A stretch of 17,200 bases of DNA, from the NCBI GenBank assembly GCA_030618325.1, contig JAUXDP010000029.1:1-17200 (forward strand). Direction: 5' to 3'. The notes under the pieces are model-generated. The model worked only from the letters and a program-made list of their open reading frames with translations, did not search any database and was not told where the DNA came from. Source of the stretch: Methylococcaceae bacterium. Its GTDB lineage: Bacteria > Pseudomonadota > Gammaproteobacteria > Methylococcales > Methylomonadaceae. Each line of letters starts with the position of its first letter. Position 1 is the stretch's first letter. This document shows positions 6,935-15,915 of the stretch, piece by piece. The position numbers and the translations under genes were made by a program.

Positions 6935-9751
6935 ATGAGTAATCTGCTCAAACAGTTTCAGGACTCTTCTTCATTCTATGGAAGTAATGCGACATATATT
7001 GAAGATCTGTACGATCAGTATCTGGAAGACCCCGATTCCATCGAAGCAAGCTGGCGGGAAAAATTCGATAAAATACACAATGGTTCCGCCCGGGATATTC
7101 CTCATGGCCCAGTTATCAGCCGATTTACTCAGTTAGCAACCGCTTCACAAAACCGACTCACCCAACTGCAAGGTTTTACCGAAGAAAGCGTAAAAAAACA
7201 ATCAGCAGTTGCTCGATTAATAAATCATTATCGAGTCCGTGGACATCAAATAGCAACCAACAATCCATTAGGCAATGCTACTGAAAAACCGCTGGATCTT
7301 GAGCCTGCTTATTACGGTCTGTCTGAACCCGATATGGAAACACTTTTTTCAACAGGCAATCTGTATGGCTCCAATCAACTGCCCTTACGCGAAATCATTA
7401 CCGCGCTGGAGGAAATTTACTGTGGCAGTATTGGCACTGAATATATGCATATTGTCGATACGGATGTCAAAAAATGGATAAAAAATCGACTGGAAAGTTC
7501 TAAACAAGCCAGAGATATTGCTCCTGAAAAAAAACATTGGTTGCTTAAACAACTGACTGCTGCCGAAGGCATTGAAAAACATTTACACAGAAAGTTTGTT
7601 GGCCAGAAGAGATTCTCTCTAGAAGGTGGAGAAAGTCTGATTCCTATTCTGGACGAATTAATTCAGCGTGGTGCTGAAAATCATGTCCAGGAAATTGTCA
7701 TTGGTATGGCTCACCGTGGCCGCCTTAATGTACTGGTCAATATCCTGGGCAAGAACCCGGCAATACTATTTGAGGAATTTTCCGGCACGCATTCAAAGGT
7801 CCAAGGCGTTAGTTCCGGTGATGTCAAATATCACATGGGCTTTTCCTCAGATCTATCCACTCCCAGTGGCCCCGTCCATTTAACCTTGGCCTTCAACCCT
7901 TCGCACCTGGAAATTATAAATCCTGTCGTAGAAGGTTCGGTGAAAGCTCGCCAAGATCGGTTTGGTAAGGGTGGTTCAGATGCCATCATGCCGATTTTAA
8001 TTCATGGTGACGCTGCTTTTGCGGGGCAAGGTATCATTATGGAAACACTTAATATGTCCGAGACCCGGGCATTCTCTACCGGAGGAACGGTCCATATCGT
8101 CATCAACAATCAGATTGGCTTTACCACCAGCAATCCTTTTGATGCCCGTTCAACGCTCTATTGCACCGACGTTGCCAATATGATTCAGGCTCCGGTTTTC
8201 CATGTTAATAGCGATGATCCTGAGGCGGTATTATTCGTAACCCAAATGGCGTTGGATTTCAGGATGACTTTCAACAAAGATGTGGTTATTGATTTGATAT
8301 GCTATCGCCGATTAGGTCATAACGAAGCTGATGAGCCTGCCACCACTCAACCGTTGATGTATAAAAAAATTCGGGAATTAGCAACCACACGAGCCCTGTA
8401 TTCAGAACAGCTAATTAATGAAAATGCTATTACTGCCGAGCAATCTGAGGAATTAAAACAACAATATCAGCAACAGCTGGAAGCAGGTGAAGTCGTATCA
8501 CTCCCTCTCCTGACCGATGCCAACTATGCTGTGATTGCACCTCAGTGGCACCAATATTTCGGTCATTCCTGGGACGAACCTTGCAATACTCAAGTCACCT
8601 GTGATCTTGTTCGTTATTGTAATGAACAAATGCAAAAATTACCGCCTGGATTCGAATTACATCCTCGCGTTGCCAAAATCATGGAAAACCGAAATAAAAT
8701 GGCCGCCGGAGCCGCTCCACTAGATTGGGGGTTTGCCGAAAATATGGCATATGCAACTTTATTAATGGAAGACAAGAGTATTCGCTTAACCGGTCAGGAT
8801 GTTGGTCGTGGCACTTTTTTCCATCGCCACTCACTTCTGCATAACCAAATCAATGGAGAGACACATATTCCACTTAACCACTTGAGCGAAGAACAAGGAA
8901 AACCGCAGATTTTTGATTCTTTATTATCAGAAGCTGGCGTATTAGGTTTTGAATACGGATACAGCACCACTTTGCCGGAAACACTAGTAATTTGGGAAGC
9001 CCAATTTGGTGATTTTGCCAATGGTGCACAAGTAGTTATTGACCAGTTCATTAGTTCCGGCGAAACTAAATGGGGAAGATTATGTGGCCTGGTTATGCTA
9101 CTGCCACATGGCTTTGAAGGCCAAGGCCCCGAACATTCCTCGGCAAGACTGGAAAGGTATTTACAGCTCTGTGCGGAACACAATATGCAGGTCTGTGTAC
9201 CAACAACGCCGGGACAAATCTTCCATTTGCTCAGACGCCAGGCACTAAGAAAATTTCGCAAGCCCCTGATTGTCATGAGCCCGAAAAGCTTGCTTCGTCA
9301 TAAATTAGCAGTATCTACCCTTGAGGATTTAACTGAAGGTGGCTTTCAGCCAGTAATTCCAGAGCAGTACGGGGTAATTCCTAAACAAGTCACCCGCCTG
9401 GTTCTGTGTTCTGGTAAGATATTTTATGATCTTTTGGAAAATCGTCCCGAGGACAATCCTGATAATATTGCAATCATAAGGATTGAACAACTGTACCCTT
9501 TCCCGGATATTCTTTTTAAGCAAGAACTGGATAAATACCCTAACCTGGGGAAAATCATCTGGTGTCAGGAAGAGCCTCAAAATCAAGGAGCCTGGTATCA
9601 GACCCGGCATCATCTTATTGATTGTATCGGTAATGATATAGCTTTAAAATATTGTGGCCGTCCAGCTTCAGCATCGCCAGCAGTTGGCAGCTTTGGTGTC
9701 CATATTGAACAGCAAAAAGCTGTTGTTGAAGAAGCATTATACGGAAAATAA
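6935..9751 (+). CDS. sucA: 2-oxoglutarate dehydrogenase E1 component
   Basis: Thiamine diphosphate-dependent decarboxylase of the 2-oxoglutarate dehydrogenase complex (TCA cycle). It decarboxylates 2-oxoglutarate and transfers the succinyl group to the E2 lipoyl arm. At 938 residues it is close to E. coli SucA (933). The N-terminal E2-binding tail 'SSFYGSNATYIEDLYDQYLEDP' is present. Catalytic and cofactor regions include 'GMAHRGRLNVL' (257-267), 'HGDAAFAGQG' (357-366), 'NNQIGFTT' (391-398) and 'GHNEADEP' (461-468), with the transketolase-like pyrimidine and C-terminal domains intact. It heads a sucA-sucB-lpd cluster; a 162-base gap precedes sucB. The start lacks a visible ribosome binding site, but the N-terminal match to the family supports it. 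Confidence 0.98.
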   Translation: MSNLLKQFQDSSSFYGSNATYIEDLYDQYLEDPDSIEASWREKFDKIHNGSARDIPHGPVISRFTQLATASQNRLTQLQGFTEESVKKQSAVARLINHYRVRGHQIATNNPLGNATEKPLDLEPAYYGLSEPDMETLFSTGNLYGSNQLPLREIITALEEIYCGSIGTEYMHIVDTDVKKWIKNRLESSKQARDIAPEKKHWLLKQLTAAEGIEKHLHRKFVGQKRFSLEGGESLIPILDELIQRGAENHVQEIVIGMAHRGRLNVLVNILGKNPAILFEEFSGTHSKVQGVSSGDVKYHMGFSSDLSTPSGPVHLTLAFNPSHLEIINPVVEGSVKARQDRFGKGGSDAIMPILIHGDAAFAGQGIIMETLNMSETRAFSTGGTVHIVINNQIGFTTSNPFDARSTLYCTDVANMIQAPVFHVNSDDPEAVLFVTQMALDFRMTFNKDVVIDLICYRRLGHNEADEPATTQPLMYKKIRELATTRALYSEQLINENAITAEQSEELKQQYQQQLEAGEVVSLPLLTDANYAVIAPQWHQYFGHSWDEPCNTQVTCDLVRYCNEQMQKLPPGFELHPRVAKIMENRNKMAAGAAPLDWGFAENMAYATLLMEDKSIRLTGQDVGRGTFFHRHSLLHNQINGETHIPLNHLSEEQGKPQIFDSLLSEAGVLGFEYGYSTTLPETLVIWEAQFGDFANGAQVVIDQFISSGETKWGRLCGLVMLLPHGFEGQGPEHSSARLERYLQLCAEHNMQVCVPTTPGQIFHLLRRQALRKFRKPLIVMSPKSLLRHKLAVSTLEDLTEGGFQPVIPEQYGVIPKQVTRLVLCSGKIFYDLLENRPEDNPDNIAIIRIEQLYPFPDILFKQELDKYPNLGKIIWCQEEPQNQGAWYQTRHHLIDCIGNDIALKYCGRPASASPAVGSFGVHIEQQKAVVEEALYGK

Positions 9752-9913
9752 TTCAGTATTTATTAAGACTGTTCAGATTGCATTTGATTTTTGTGAGCAC
9801 AGAAAAATAACGCATTTAAAACGTATATCTGGACACTTCTGACACTTTAATCACTAAAATCAGACGTAATCTGACATAGTTACAAACGGATAACTTTATT
9901 TTTGGAATAATAT

Positions 9914-11158
9914 ATGAGCATTGAAATTCTGGTCCCCACCCTTCCTGAATCTGTAGCTGACGCCCAATTAATCAGCTGGCACAAAAATCCTGGAGACTTT
10001 GTACAACAAGGTGAGAATCTAGTTGATCTTGAAACCGATAAAGTAGTCCTGGAAGTACCTGCTATTGAATCAGGTATTTTAGGCAAGATCGCCAAGGAAA
10101 ATGGAGCAACCGTGATAAGTGGTGAGTTACTTGCCATTATCGAGCCCAGTCAACAAGCTCCAACGTCTGAACCTACAGATACAGCACCCCAGCAACAAGA
10201 TGAAACGCCAGCAACAGATGAAGTACAGGATCCTACAGATATCCCACTGAGCCCGGCAGTTCGTCGATTAATCTTTGAAAATAATATAAAACCTGAAGCA
10301 ATAACCGGTACAGGCAAAAATGGAAGAATAACCAAAAGTGATGTACTTGATTTTATTAACCAAAAACAAGAACAAGAACAACAACCCAGTATCGCCAAAC
10401 AGCCTGAAACAACAATTACTCCAATAGAAACTGATTCAACAATTCCCGCTTCTCAAATCAGACCTGAGCAACGCGTGCCAATGACTCGGCTTCGAGCAAA
10501 AGTTGCAGAACGATTATTACAAGCCCAGCAAAATGCAGCCATGTTGACGACTTTTAATGAAGTCAACATGCACAGTGTGATCGAGCTAAGAAACCAATAC
10601 AAAGTACGGTTTGAGAAAAAACACGATGTCAAACTTGGCTTTATGTCATTTTTTATCAAAGCATCTATTGAAGCACTAAAACGCTTCCCTGTAGTTAACG
10701 CTTCAATTGATAATAACGACATTATCTATCATGGGTATTATGATATTGGTATTGCAGTCTCTACTCCTCGGGGTTTAATTGTTCCAGTTATCCGTGATGC
10801 CGATCAACTCGATTTTGCCGGTATTGAACAAACTATCGTCGAATACGGACAAAAGTCCCGTGATGGTTCGCTAAGTTATGATGACCTGAGTGGTGGAACT
10901 TTTACCCTCACCAATGGCGGAATTTTTGGCTCCATGCTTTCCACCCCCATTCTGAATCCACCACAGTGTGCTATTTTGGGTATGCACGCTATTAAAGAAA
11001 GACCCGTAGTAGAAAACAAAGAAATAGTTATTCGTCCCATCATGTACCTGGCCCTATCCTATGACCACCGGCTCATTGATGGCCGGGATGCTGTACAATT
11101 TTTAGCAACCATTAAAGAATGCCTTGAGTCTCCTGCGCATCTATTATTAAACATATAA
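9914..11158 (+). CDS. sucB: Dihydrolipoyllysine-residue succinyltransferase, E2 of the 2-oxoglutarate dehydrogenase complex
   Basis: The E2 core transfers succinyl from lipoyl to CoA. Its 414 residues hold one lipoyl domain (1-77) with the lipoylated Lys43 in 'DLETDKVVLEV', a Gln/Thr/Pro-rich linker, and a peripheral subunit-binding domain (about 112-148, 'SPAVRRLIFENNIKPEAITGTGKNGRIT'-type). A second linker leads to the catalytic acyltransferase domain (about 185-414). His385 and Asp389 in 'SYDHRLIDGRDAV' are the catalytic pair, and the protein closes with 'PAHLLLNI'. GGAA eight bases before the ATG is the ribosome binding site. The intergenic stretch before it contains a weak dyad (TCAGA-cgtaa-TCTGA) but no obvious terminator, so co-transcription with sucA is likely. 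The E3-family gene follows after 13 bases. Confidence 0.97.
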   Translation: MSIEILVPTLPESVADAQLISWHKNPGDFVQQGENLVDLETDKVVLEVPAIESGILGKIAKENGATVISGELLAIIEPSQQAPTSEPTDTAPQQQDETPATDEVQDPTDIPLSPAVRRLIFENNIKPEAITGTGKNGRITKSDVLDFINQKQEQEQQPSIAKQPETTITPIETDSTIPASQIRPEQRVPMTRLRAKVAERLLQAQQNAAMLTTFNEVNMHSVIELRNQYKVRFEKKHDVKLGFMSFFIKASIEALKRFPVVNASIDNNDIIYHGYYDIGIAVSTPRGLIVPVIRDADQLDFAGIEQTIVEYGQKSRDGSLSYDDLSGGTFTLTNGGIFGSMLSTPILNPPQCAILGMHAIKERPVVENKEIVIRPIMYLALSYDHRLIDGRDAVQFLATIKECLESPAHLLLNI

Positions 11159-11171
11159 AACAGGAAACGCG

Positions 11172-12617
11172 ATGTCTGAATCAATTAAAAAATATGATGT
11201 TATTGTCGTCGGCGCAGGGCCTGCTGGCTACGTTGCAGCAATCCGCTGTGCCCAATTAGGGTTAAAAACTATTTGTATAGATAATTGGAGTAATCAAAAA
11301 GGCAAAGCCAGTTTAGGGGGAGCCTATATTAATGCTGGATGCATTCCTGCATTAGTGTTACTTGAGTCGTCAAAAATATTCCAACTCCTCAATCAGGATA
11401 TTGAAAATCACGGAATTAGTGTCGATAATATTAAAATTGATGTATCAAAAACGATTCATCGTAAAGACGTGACTGTTGAAAAACTGAGCCAGCAGATCAA
11501 AGATCTTTTCAAAAAACATCAGGTCGAAATAATTCATGCATATGGTCACATTTTAGATTCTAACCGGGTTGAAATCACAAAAGTAAGTAATCAAAACCAA
11601 TCCATTATTCATGGCGAAAATATTATCCTTGCTACGGGTTCTTTGCCCGTTGAAGTTTCTTATGCCTCCATTGATAACGAATACATCATAGATTCTAATT
11701 CTGCTTTAAATATCCAATCTATTCCCAAACGTCTGGGAATTATTGGTGCGGGAATTATCGGCTTTGAGCTTGGTGGAATCTGGAGTCGCTTGGGTTCAGA
11801 AGTCATTTTACTGGAAGCGCAAGAAAACTTTCTCTCCACACCAGATGAGCAAATCTCCACTGAGGCTCACCGAATTTATACAGAACAAGGCCTGGATATC
11901 CGCTTGGGAACTCGCGTAATGTCAGCCAAGAAAAGCAAAAATAAAGTAACGGTTGAGTATCAAGATAATGAAGGTACGCATAGTCTGCACTTGGACAAAC
12001 TGATAGTTGCAACTGGCAGAAAACCTAATTCTGAAAATCTTGCTGCTCAAGAAGCTGGTCTGACACTGGATGAAAGTGGCTATGTTCATGTCGATGAAAA
12101 CTGCATGACTACCCTACCAGGTGTCTATGCTATTGGCGATTTAACCTTACTTGGTCCTATGCTTGCCCATAAAGGCCTGGAAGAAGGCATTTTCGTCGCA
12201 GAACATATTGCCAACTGCCATACCCCTATCAATTATGGCATCATACCTAGTGTCATTTATACCGACCCTGAAATTGCCTGGGTCGGCCAAACCGAGCAAA
12301 CACTGAGAGCTATCGGTGAAAATATTAAAGTTGCTGTGTTTCCTTTTAGCGCAAACGCTCGAGCCCAGGCAACAGGGAAAACAGAAGGCATGATCAAAAT
12401 CATAGCGCATGCTGAAACCGATAAAATATTGGGTGTACATATCCTTGGTGTTAATGCTTCAGAACTGATAGCTGAAGCAGTGATCGCAATGGAATTTTCA
12501 GCCAGCACAGAAGACATGGCTAGAACGATTCATGCACACCCTACTCTCTCAGAGGCAATGCAAGAAGCGGCCCTATCTTTAAGTAATAGGGCATTGCATA
12601 TGCCCCCAGAAAAATAA
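11172..12617 (+). CDS. Dihydrolipoyl dehydrogenase-family flavoprotein (E3) lacking one redox cysteine
   Basis: By position and family this is the E3 of the complex, which normally reoxidises dihydrolipoamide with FAD and NAD+. Its 481 residues show the FAD motif 'GAGPAGY' (14-20), the NAD-binding 'GIIGAGIIGFELG' (189-201), the 'ATGRKPN' and 'GVYAIGD' motifs (280-286, 317-323), and the C-terminal base 'HAHPTLSEAMQEAA' with His456 and Glu461. The active-site segment, normally GG-x-C-LNVG-C-IPSK, reads 'GGAYINAGCIPALVLL': Tyr52 replaces the first cysteine, Cys57 remains, and the usual Ser-Lys is Ala-Leu. The frame is intact with no stop. AGGAAA precedes the ATG. It may be inactive as an E3, with another Lpd serving the complex, or it may have changed function. 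The symbol lpdA is withheld for this reason. Confidence 0.9.
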   Translation: MSESIKKYDVIVVGAGPAGYVAAIRCAQLGLKTICIDNWSNQKGKASLGGAYINAGCIPALVLLESSKIFQLLNQDIENHGISVDNIKIDVSKTIHRKDVTVEKLSQQIKDLFKKHQVEIIHAYGHILDSNRVEITKVSNQNQSIIHGENIILATGSLPVEVSYASIDNEYIIDSNSALNIQSIPKRLGIIGAGIIGFELGGIWSRLGSEVILLEAQENFLSTPDEQISTEAHRIYTEQGLDIRLGTRVMSAKKSKNKVTVEYQDNEGTHSLHLDKLIVATGRKPNSENLAAQEAGLTLDESGYVHVDENCMTTLPGVYAIGDLTLLGPMLAHKGLEEGIFVAEHIANCHTPINYGIIPSVIYTDPEIAWVGQTEQTLRAIGENIKVAVFPFSANARAQATGKTEGMIKIIAHAETDKILGVHILGVNASELIAEAVIAMEFSASTEDMARTIHAHPTLSEAMQEAALSLSNRALHMPPEK

Positions 12618-12644
12618 TCTCTTCTTTACCCACTTAGGGGTAGT

Positions 12645-12699
12645 TACCCTCCGCACTCCAATTTTTAGAATTTAGGTATGAAAATTTTTGTGGAGGGTA
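12645..12699. repeat. Imperfect long inverted repeat downstream of the E3 gene
   Basis: TACCCTCC (12645-12652) pairs with GGAGGGTA (12692-12699), and the interior AATTTT/AAAATT arms could extend the fold. Just before it, TACCC (12627-12631) and GGGGTA (12637-12642) form a competing hairpin. There is no T-run after it, so it is not a clear terminator. It looks like an intergenic repeat; related bases occur in inverted orientation near 17102-17140. Confidence 0.45.
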
Positions 12700-12729
12700 C
12701 CTGAGTTTCGTTTAGAGACTTTTAGTTAC

Positions 12730-12869
12730 GGGCACCTCTAATAATGACCTTTTTGTCCAATTTCGGCGTTGGATAATTTTCTGCGATCCTCATGTATTCC
12801 ATGTACACTGCGGTTCTCGAAAATCATCCGCCTTGAACTCGAACAAACTACGAATTATTAGAGGTCCCC
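12730..12869 (+). mobile_element. MITE-like fold-back element, left copy (140 bp)
   Basis: The ends read GGGCACCTCTAATAAT on the left and, on the reverse strand, GGGGACCTCTAATAAT on the right. Inner arms GGATAATTTTC (12771-12781) and GAAAATCATCC (12819-12829) continue the fold. It encodes no protein. It is flanked by TTAC on both sides (12726-12729 and 12870-12873), a candidate 4-bp target duplication. It is about 92% identical by eye to the right copy, which lies in the opposite orientation. The mobilising transposase family is not identifiable from the window. Confidence 0.85.
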
Positions 12870-12891
12870 TTACGTTACAAACATTACACCT

Positions 12892-13617
12892 TCAGTGCTT
12901 AGTGGTTGAGTTAATGGTTACAATTGTTAAATCATCAAAATAAGTTACTGCATCTGCTTTAGTCCAGAGACCAATTTTACCCGCATTTGGAAAGGTATCG
13001 TCCGTAGTGCTCAATTGAAGTTTTCCATCAAAATAACATTCAATAACATTTCCTTTCATAATGATTTTAACGATGTACCATTGACCTGTAGTTACATCAA
13101 TATCAATGCTTTTGAGCATTTTACGGTTACCATCAACTACTTTATAAACCCTATAATTGTTTTCTAATGGATTGGCACGGGCAACGTAATAATTATTGGC
13201 ATCCTGATAACGCCACACGGGGCCTCCACCCTGATCCTCATGTCCTTCTACTCCTTTGAACTTCAGACTAAACTCTAAATCTTTGTAACTCACAAAATCA
13301 TTAACAATAACATCAAAATGGTACCCGAAGTTCTCTTTTGATGTCTGAGCTAAAATCTTACTGCCATTGTCATCCAGAATTTTCCATAGCCCCAATTTAC
13401 CTTTCCCTGTCAAATAACTTGACCAATCAGAAGGGATTTTTCCGAGCCCATCATTATTGAAAGTGAACGTTGTCACTGTGGTTGGCGCAAGGGAAACTGC
13501 TTCAATTTCTTTGGACCTGTGTATGCTATTAGCAACTGAATTTGTATCATTAATTGTTGCCTGATTACAGCTTGTGAGCAAAGCAATGCTCAAGGATAGT
13601 GTGGCTAATATTTTCAT
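12892..13617 (-). CDS. Lipoprotein with concanavalin A-like / DUF1080-type domain
   Basis: An exported lipoprotein with a lipobox 'LLTSC' at residues 14-17 from the chosen ATG. After a Ser/Asn/Thr-rich spacer, the domain runs from 'TTFTFNNDGLGKIPSDW' to 'KIGLWTKADAVTYFDDL'. Motifs such as 'GGGPVWRYQDANNYYVARANPLENN' and 'IECYFDGK' are typical of the LamG-like fold of 3-keto-disaccharide hydrolase/DUF1080 proteins; glycan binding or hydrolysis is possible but no catalytic residue can be assigned. It is the last gene of the ABC operon. An in-frame TTG at 13629, overlapping the ATPase stop by four bases (TTGA), would add MNKQ; the ATG at 13617 is preferred because of codon choice. Its last codons contain a 14-base sequence repeated before the first gene of the operon. 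Confidence 0.82.
   Translation of the reverse strand: MKILATLSLSIALLTSCNQATINDTNSVANSIHRSKEIEAVSLAPTTVTTFTFNNDGLGKIPSDWSSYLTGKGKLGLWKILDDNGSKILAQTSKENFGYHFDVIVNDFVSYKDLEFSLKFKGVEGHEDQGGGPVWRYQDANNYYVARANPLENNYRVYKVVDGNRKMLKSIDIDVTTGQWYIVKIIMKGNVIECYFDGKLQLSTTDDTFPNAGKIGLWTKADAVTYFDDLTIVTINSTTKH
12900..12913. repeat. 14-bp direct repeat, copy 1 (TAGTGGTTGAGTTA)
   Basis: Exact direct copy of 16907-16920. Copy 1 lies within the last codons of the lipoprotein gene; copy 2 lies immediately before the start codon of the solute-binding protein. The copies are 4007 bases apart and delimit the four-gene operon inside the MITEs. Confidence 0.75.
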
Positions 13618-13625
13618 TTGTTTAT

Positions 13626-14342
13626 TCAATACTCTATAAAATACTTAACGAATTCATTATCCGAATTTTTAATTTGTTGCACATCACCTGTTTCCTGAAT
13701 TTTCCCTTCATTTAGAACCACTATATTATCTGCTATAGCGAACGCTTCCTTGTGATCGTGCGTAACATACACAATCGTCAGGTCGAAATTCTGTTTCAGG
13801 TTTTTGATGTGATCTAATGTTTTCCGTTTCAGCTTTACATCAAGGTTGGCAAGCGGTTCGTCCATAAGCAGGATTTTTGGTTTGAGAACCAATGAGCGTG
13901 AAATCGCAACGAGTTGCTGTTGGCCACCTGACAATTGATGTGGATATTTTTCAGCATATTCCTGCAATCTAAAAAAATCAAGCATCTTATAGACAGACTC
14001 TTTTACCTTCTGTTCTTTTCGTTCCGTTAATCCGAAGGCAATATTTTTATAAACTGTAAAATGAGGCCAAAGTGCCAAGTCTTGAAAAATAAAGCCCAAA
14101 TTTCGTTGGTGTGGTGGAATAATAATTTGCCTATTTTCGGTGACTTGTTCGTTGGCAATCGTAATGCCTCCACTCTGAGGTATTTCCAGCCCTGCAATTA
14201 GCCTCAAAATAGTTGTCTTGCCACTTCCAGAACCTCCAAGTAAACAAGTCAACTGATTGGCCTCAATGTTTAAAGATAACTGCTGAAGTACGCGCTTGTC
14301 TCCATAAGAGTGCGTTATATTGCTGAGTTTAATGATTGACAT
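13626..14342 (-). CDS. ABC transporter ATP-binding protein (FbpC/PotA-like)
   Basis: The cytoplasmic ATPase subunit has 238 residues. It contains Walker A 'GGSGSGKTT' (36-44), the Q-loop 'FIFQD' (Gln87), signature 'LSGGQQQL' (137-144), Walker B 'ILLMDEP' (157-163), D-loop 'ANLD' and H-loop His195 in 'YVTHDHKEA'. All catalytic motifs are intact. Its closest class by pattern is the Fe3+/thiamine/polyamine group (FbpC, ThiQ, PotA). It stops after the ATPase core and lacks the C-terminal regulatory TOBE-type extension of many roughly 350-residue members. Its start overlaps the permease end by 14 bases and its stop abuts or overlaps the lipoprotein gene, indicating translational coupling. There is no visible Shine-Dalgarno sequence. 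Confidence 0.95.
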   Translation of the reverse strand: MSIIKLSNITHSYGDKRVLQQLSLNIEANQLTCLLGGSGSGKTTILRLIAGLEIPQSGGITIANEQVTENRQIIIPPHQRNLGFIFQDLALWPHFTVYKNIAFGLTERKEQKVKESVYKMLDFFRLQEYAEKYPHQLSGGQQQLVAISRSLVLKPKILLMDEPLANLDVKLKRKTLDHIKNLKQNFDLTIVYVTHDHKEAFAIADNIVVLNEGKIQETGDVQQIKNSDNEFVKYFIEY

Positions 14343-15915
14343 AACTGTAGTGCTTAAAAATTGGATACAAGGCTGTAATTATCAGCAAAGTAACGGAAAA
14401 CACGATCAAAGTCATTGAACTTGTGAGTGATTGAGGAGCGTTTGCCATTATGGTAAAAACCTTGATAGGCATAATTTCTGTGCCGGGCGGATAAAGCATG
14501 ATGGTTGTTCCCAACTCACCAAGGCAAAAAATAAAATTGATAACAAATGCAGCAAATAATGCCGGCATTATCAAAGGTATTAAAATTGTTTGTATTCGCC
14601 TGTAATGGCCGATGCCCGTAAGTTGTGCCGCTTCATCCAATGAATTTGGGATTTGCTTGATGGCATTACCGATAAGTTTGGCCGAGATAAAAGAGAACTT
14701 ACCTGTGTAACCAATCAATATGATGGCATACTCGGAATAAATAAAATCAAGTAGAGGTTGATTGTAAAATTTTATCAAACAGATACCGAAAATAGTTGAA
14801 GGAATGGCAAATACGAATAGTAACAGCCAGATGATGGATTTTCTGTTTTTGATTTCAGCACTGTAAGCGGCAATAAAACCAATAAAAACTGTAATCAGTG
14901 CACCTGAAAGTGCCAGCCCTATCGAATTACTGAAGGTGGGTTTTAATAATTCAAATGCCTGAATAAATTTGACTGTACCACCTTGAAAAGACTGAATAAA
15001 AAGAACAAGAAAAGGCAACAGAACAGATATAAAAAACCAGCCAAAAAGCATTAAACCACTTAGCCCTTGCCAGCATTTAATGCTAAAGAGCTTGGTTCTC
15101 ATTCCTTTTCCACTGACAGATAAGAAGGGGGCATCCGTTATCAGTTTTCTTTCTGATAATAACAAAAACAGACAAAGAAAAATAAGCAAAACTGATTGCA
15201 ATATAGCCAATGAATGATTATAAAATGCTGAAAACTGAGTAAATATTTCGGTGGTAAATACCTTTATTCCAAAAAACACAGGAACAGAAAATTCTGAAAT
15301 ACTGAAAATAAAAACCAGAACCAAGGATGTTAATAAGGCGGGTTTTATCAAAGGCAGTGTAATTTTGAAAATCACACTACGATATCCAGTCATTAACAAA
15401 CCAGCTTCTTCCAGTTGTGCATTAATGTTTGATAATGCACTACCGATAATAAGCATTGATAAGGGGGTGAAAATGGTAGTCAATACCAATATGACTCCTA
15501 GATGAGAAAATAGTGGATCTGTATTACCAAAACAAAGGTAAAACAAGTCCTTCCAGGCAACGGCCAGAATATAGGGCGAAATAAAGAGAGGAATTAACAA
15601 AGCAATTTTAAAAAAACCACTAAAAAATGTATTTGTTTTGTAGAGCAAGAAACCTAAAGCTCCACCCAATAAAGTGGACAAAAGAGCGATGAAAAAAGCG
15701 ATGCTGCAGCTTTTGGCTAACAGGAGAAAAGTGCTTTTGTTGATTAACTGTAAATTATCGGCCAAGGAATTGTTGCCAACACCGGTAAACAGCGCTGTTC
15801 CAATTGTATAGGCAATTGGAAACACAATAAAGGAAACAAAGGAAACATAGACTATCGTGCACAACGGATCTTCTATACTTCGCAATATAAATTCAGGTAT
15901 TAGTTTTCTACCCAT
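14329..15915 (-). CDS. Fused ABC transporter permease (FbpB-like, about 12 helices)
   Basis: The 528-residue inner-membrane permease combines two homologous halves. The first half has helices at about 22-42, 66-91, 101-121, 139-160, 194-215 and 236-254; the second at about 285-308, 331-352, 360-383, 396-411, 452-470 and 500-520. Each half carries an EAA loop that docks the ATPase: 'LEEAGLLMTGYRSVIFKITLP' type at 168-188 and 'LDEAAQLTGIGHYRRIQTILIP' type at 426-447. Fused two-domain permeases are characteristic of the FbpB/AfuB iron(III) group and relatives. The start overlaps the end of the solute-binding protein gene by 16 bases. The substrate cannot be read from the permease. Confidence 0.93.
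   Translation of the reverse strand: MGRKLIPEFILRSIEDPLCTIVYVSFVSFIVFPIAYTIGTALFTGVGNNSLADNLQLINKSTFLLLAKSCSIAFFIALLSTLLGGALGFLLYKTNTFFSGFFKIALLIPLFISPYILAVAWKDLFYLCFGNTDPLFSHLGVILVLTTIFTPLSMLIIGSALSNINAQLEEAGLLMTGYRSVIFKITLPLIKPALLTSLVLVFIFSISEFSVPVFFGIKVFTTEIFTQFSAFYNHSLAILQSVLLIFLCLFLLLSERKLITDAPFLSVSGKGMRTKLFSIKCWQGLSGLMLFGWFFISVLLPFLVLFIQSFQGGTVKFIQAFELLKPTFSNSIGLALSGALITVFIGFIAAYSAEIKNRKSIIWLLLFVFAIPSTIFGICLIKFYNQPLLDFIYSEYAIILIGYTGKFSFISAKLIGNAIKQIPNSLDEAAQLTGIGHYRRIQTILIPLIMPALFAAFVINFIFCLGELGTTIMLYPPGTEIMPIKVFTIMANAPQSLTSSMTLIVFSVTLLIITALYPIFKHYSYVNH

Noticed and set aside
8794..9276. 160-codon open frame on the minus strand inside sucA
   Set aside because: It lies entirely antisense to conserved sucA sequence, has no recognisable domain and a composition typical of a shadow frame.
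12147..12517. Two antisense frames of 97 and 86 codons within the E3 gene
   Set aside because: They overlap conserved coding sequence on the other strand, have no ribosome binding site and no family resemblance.
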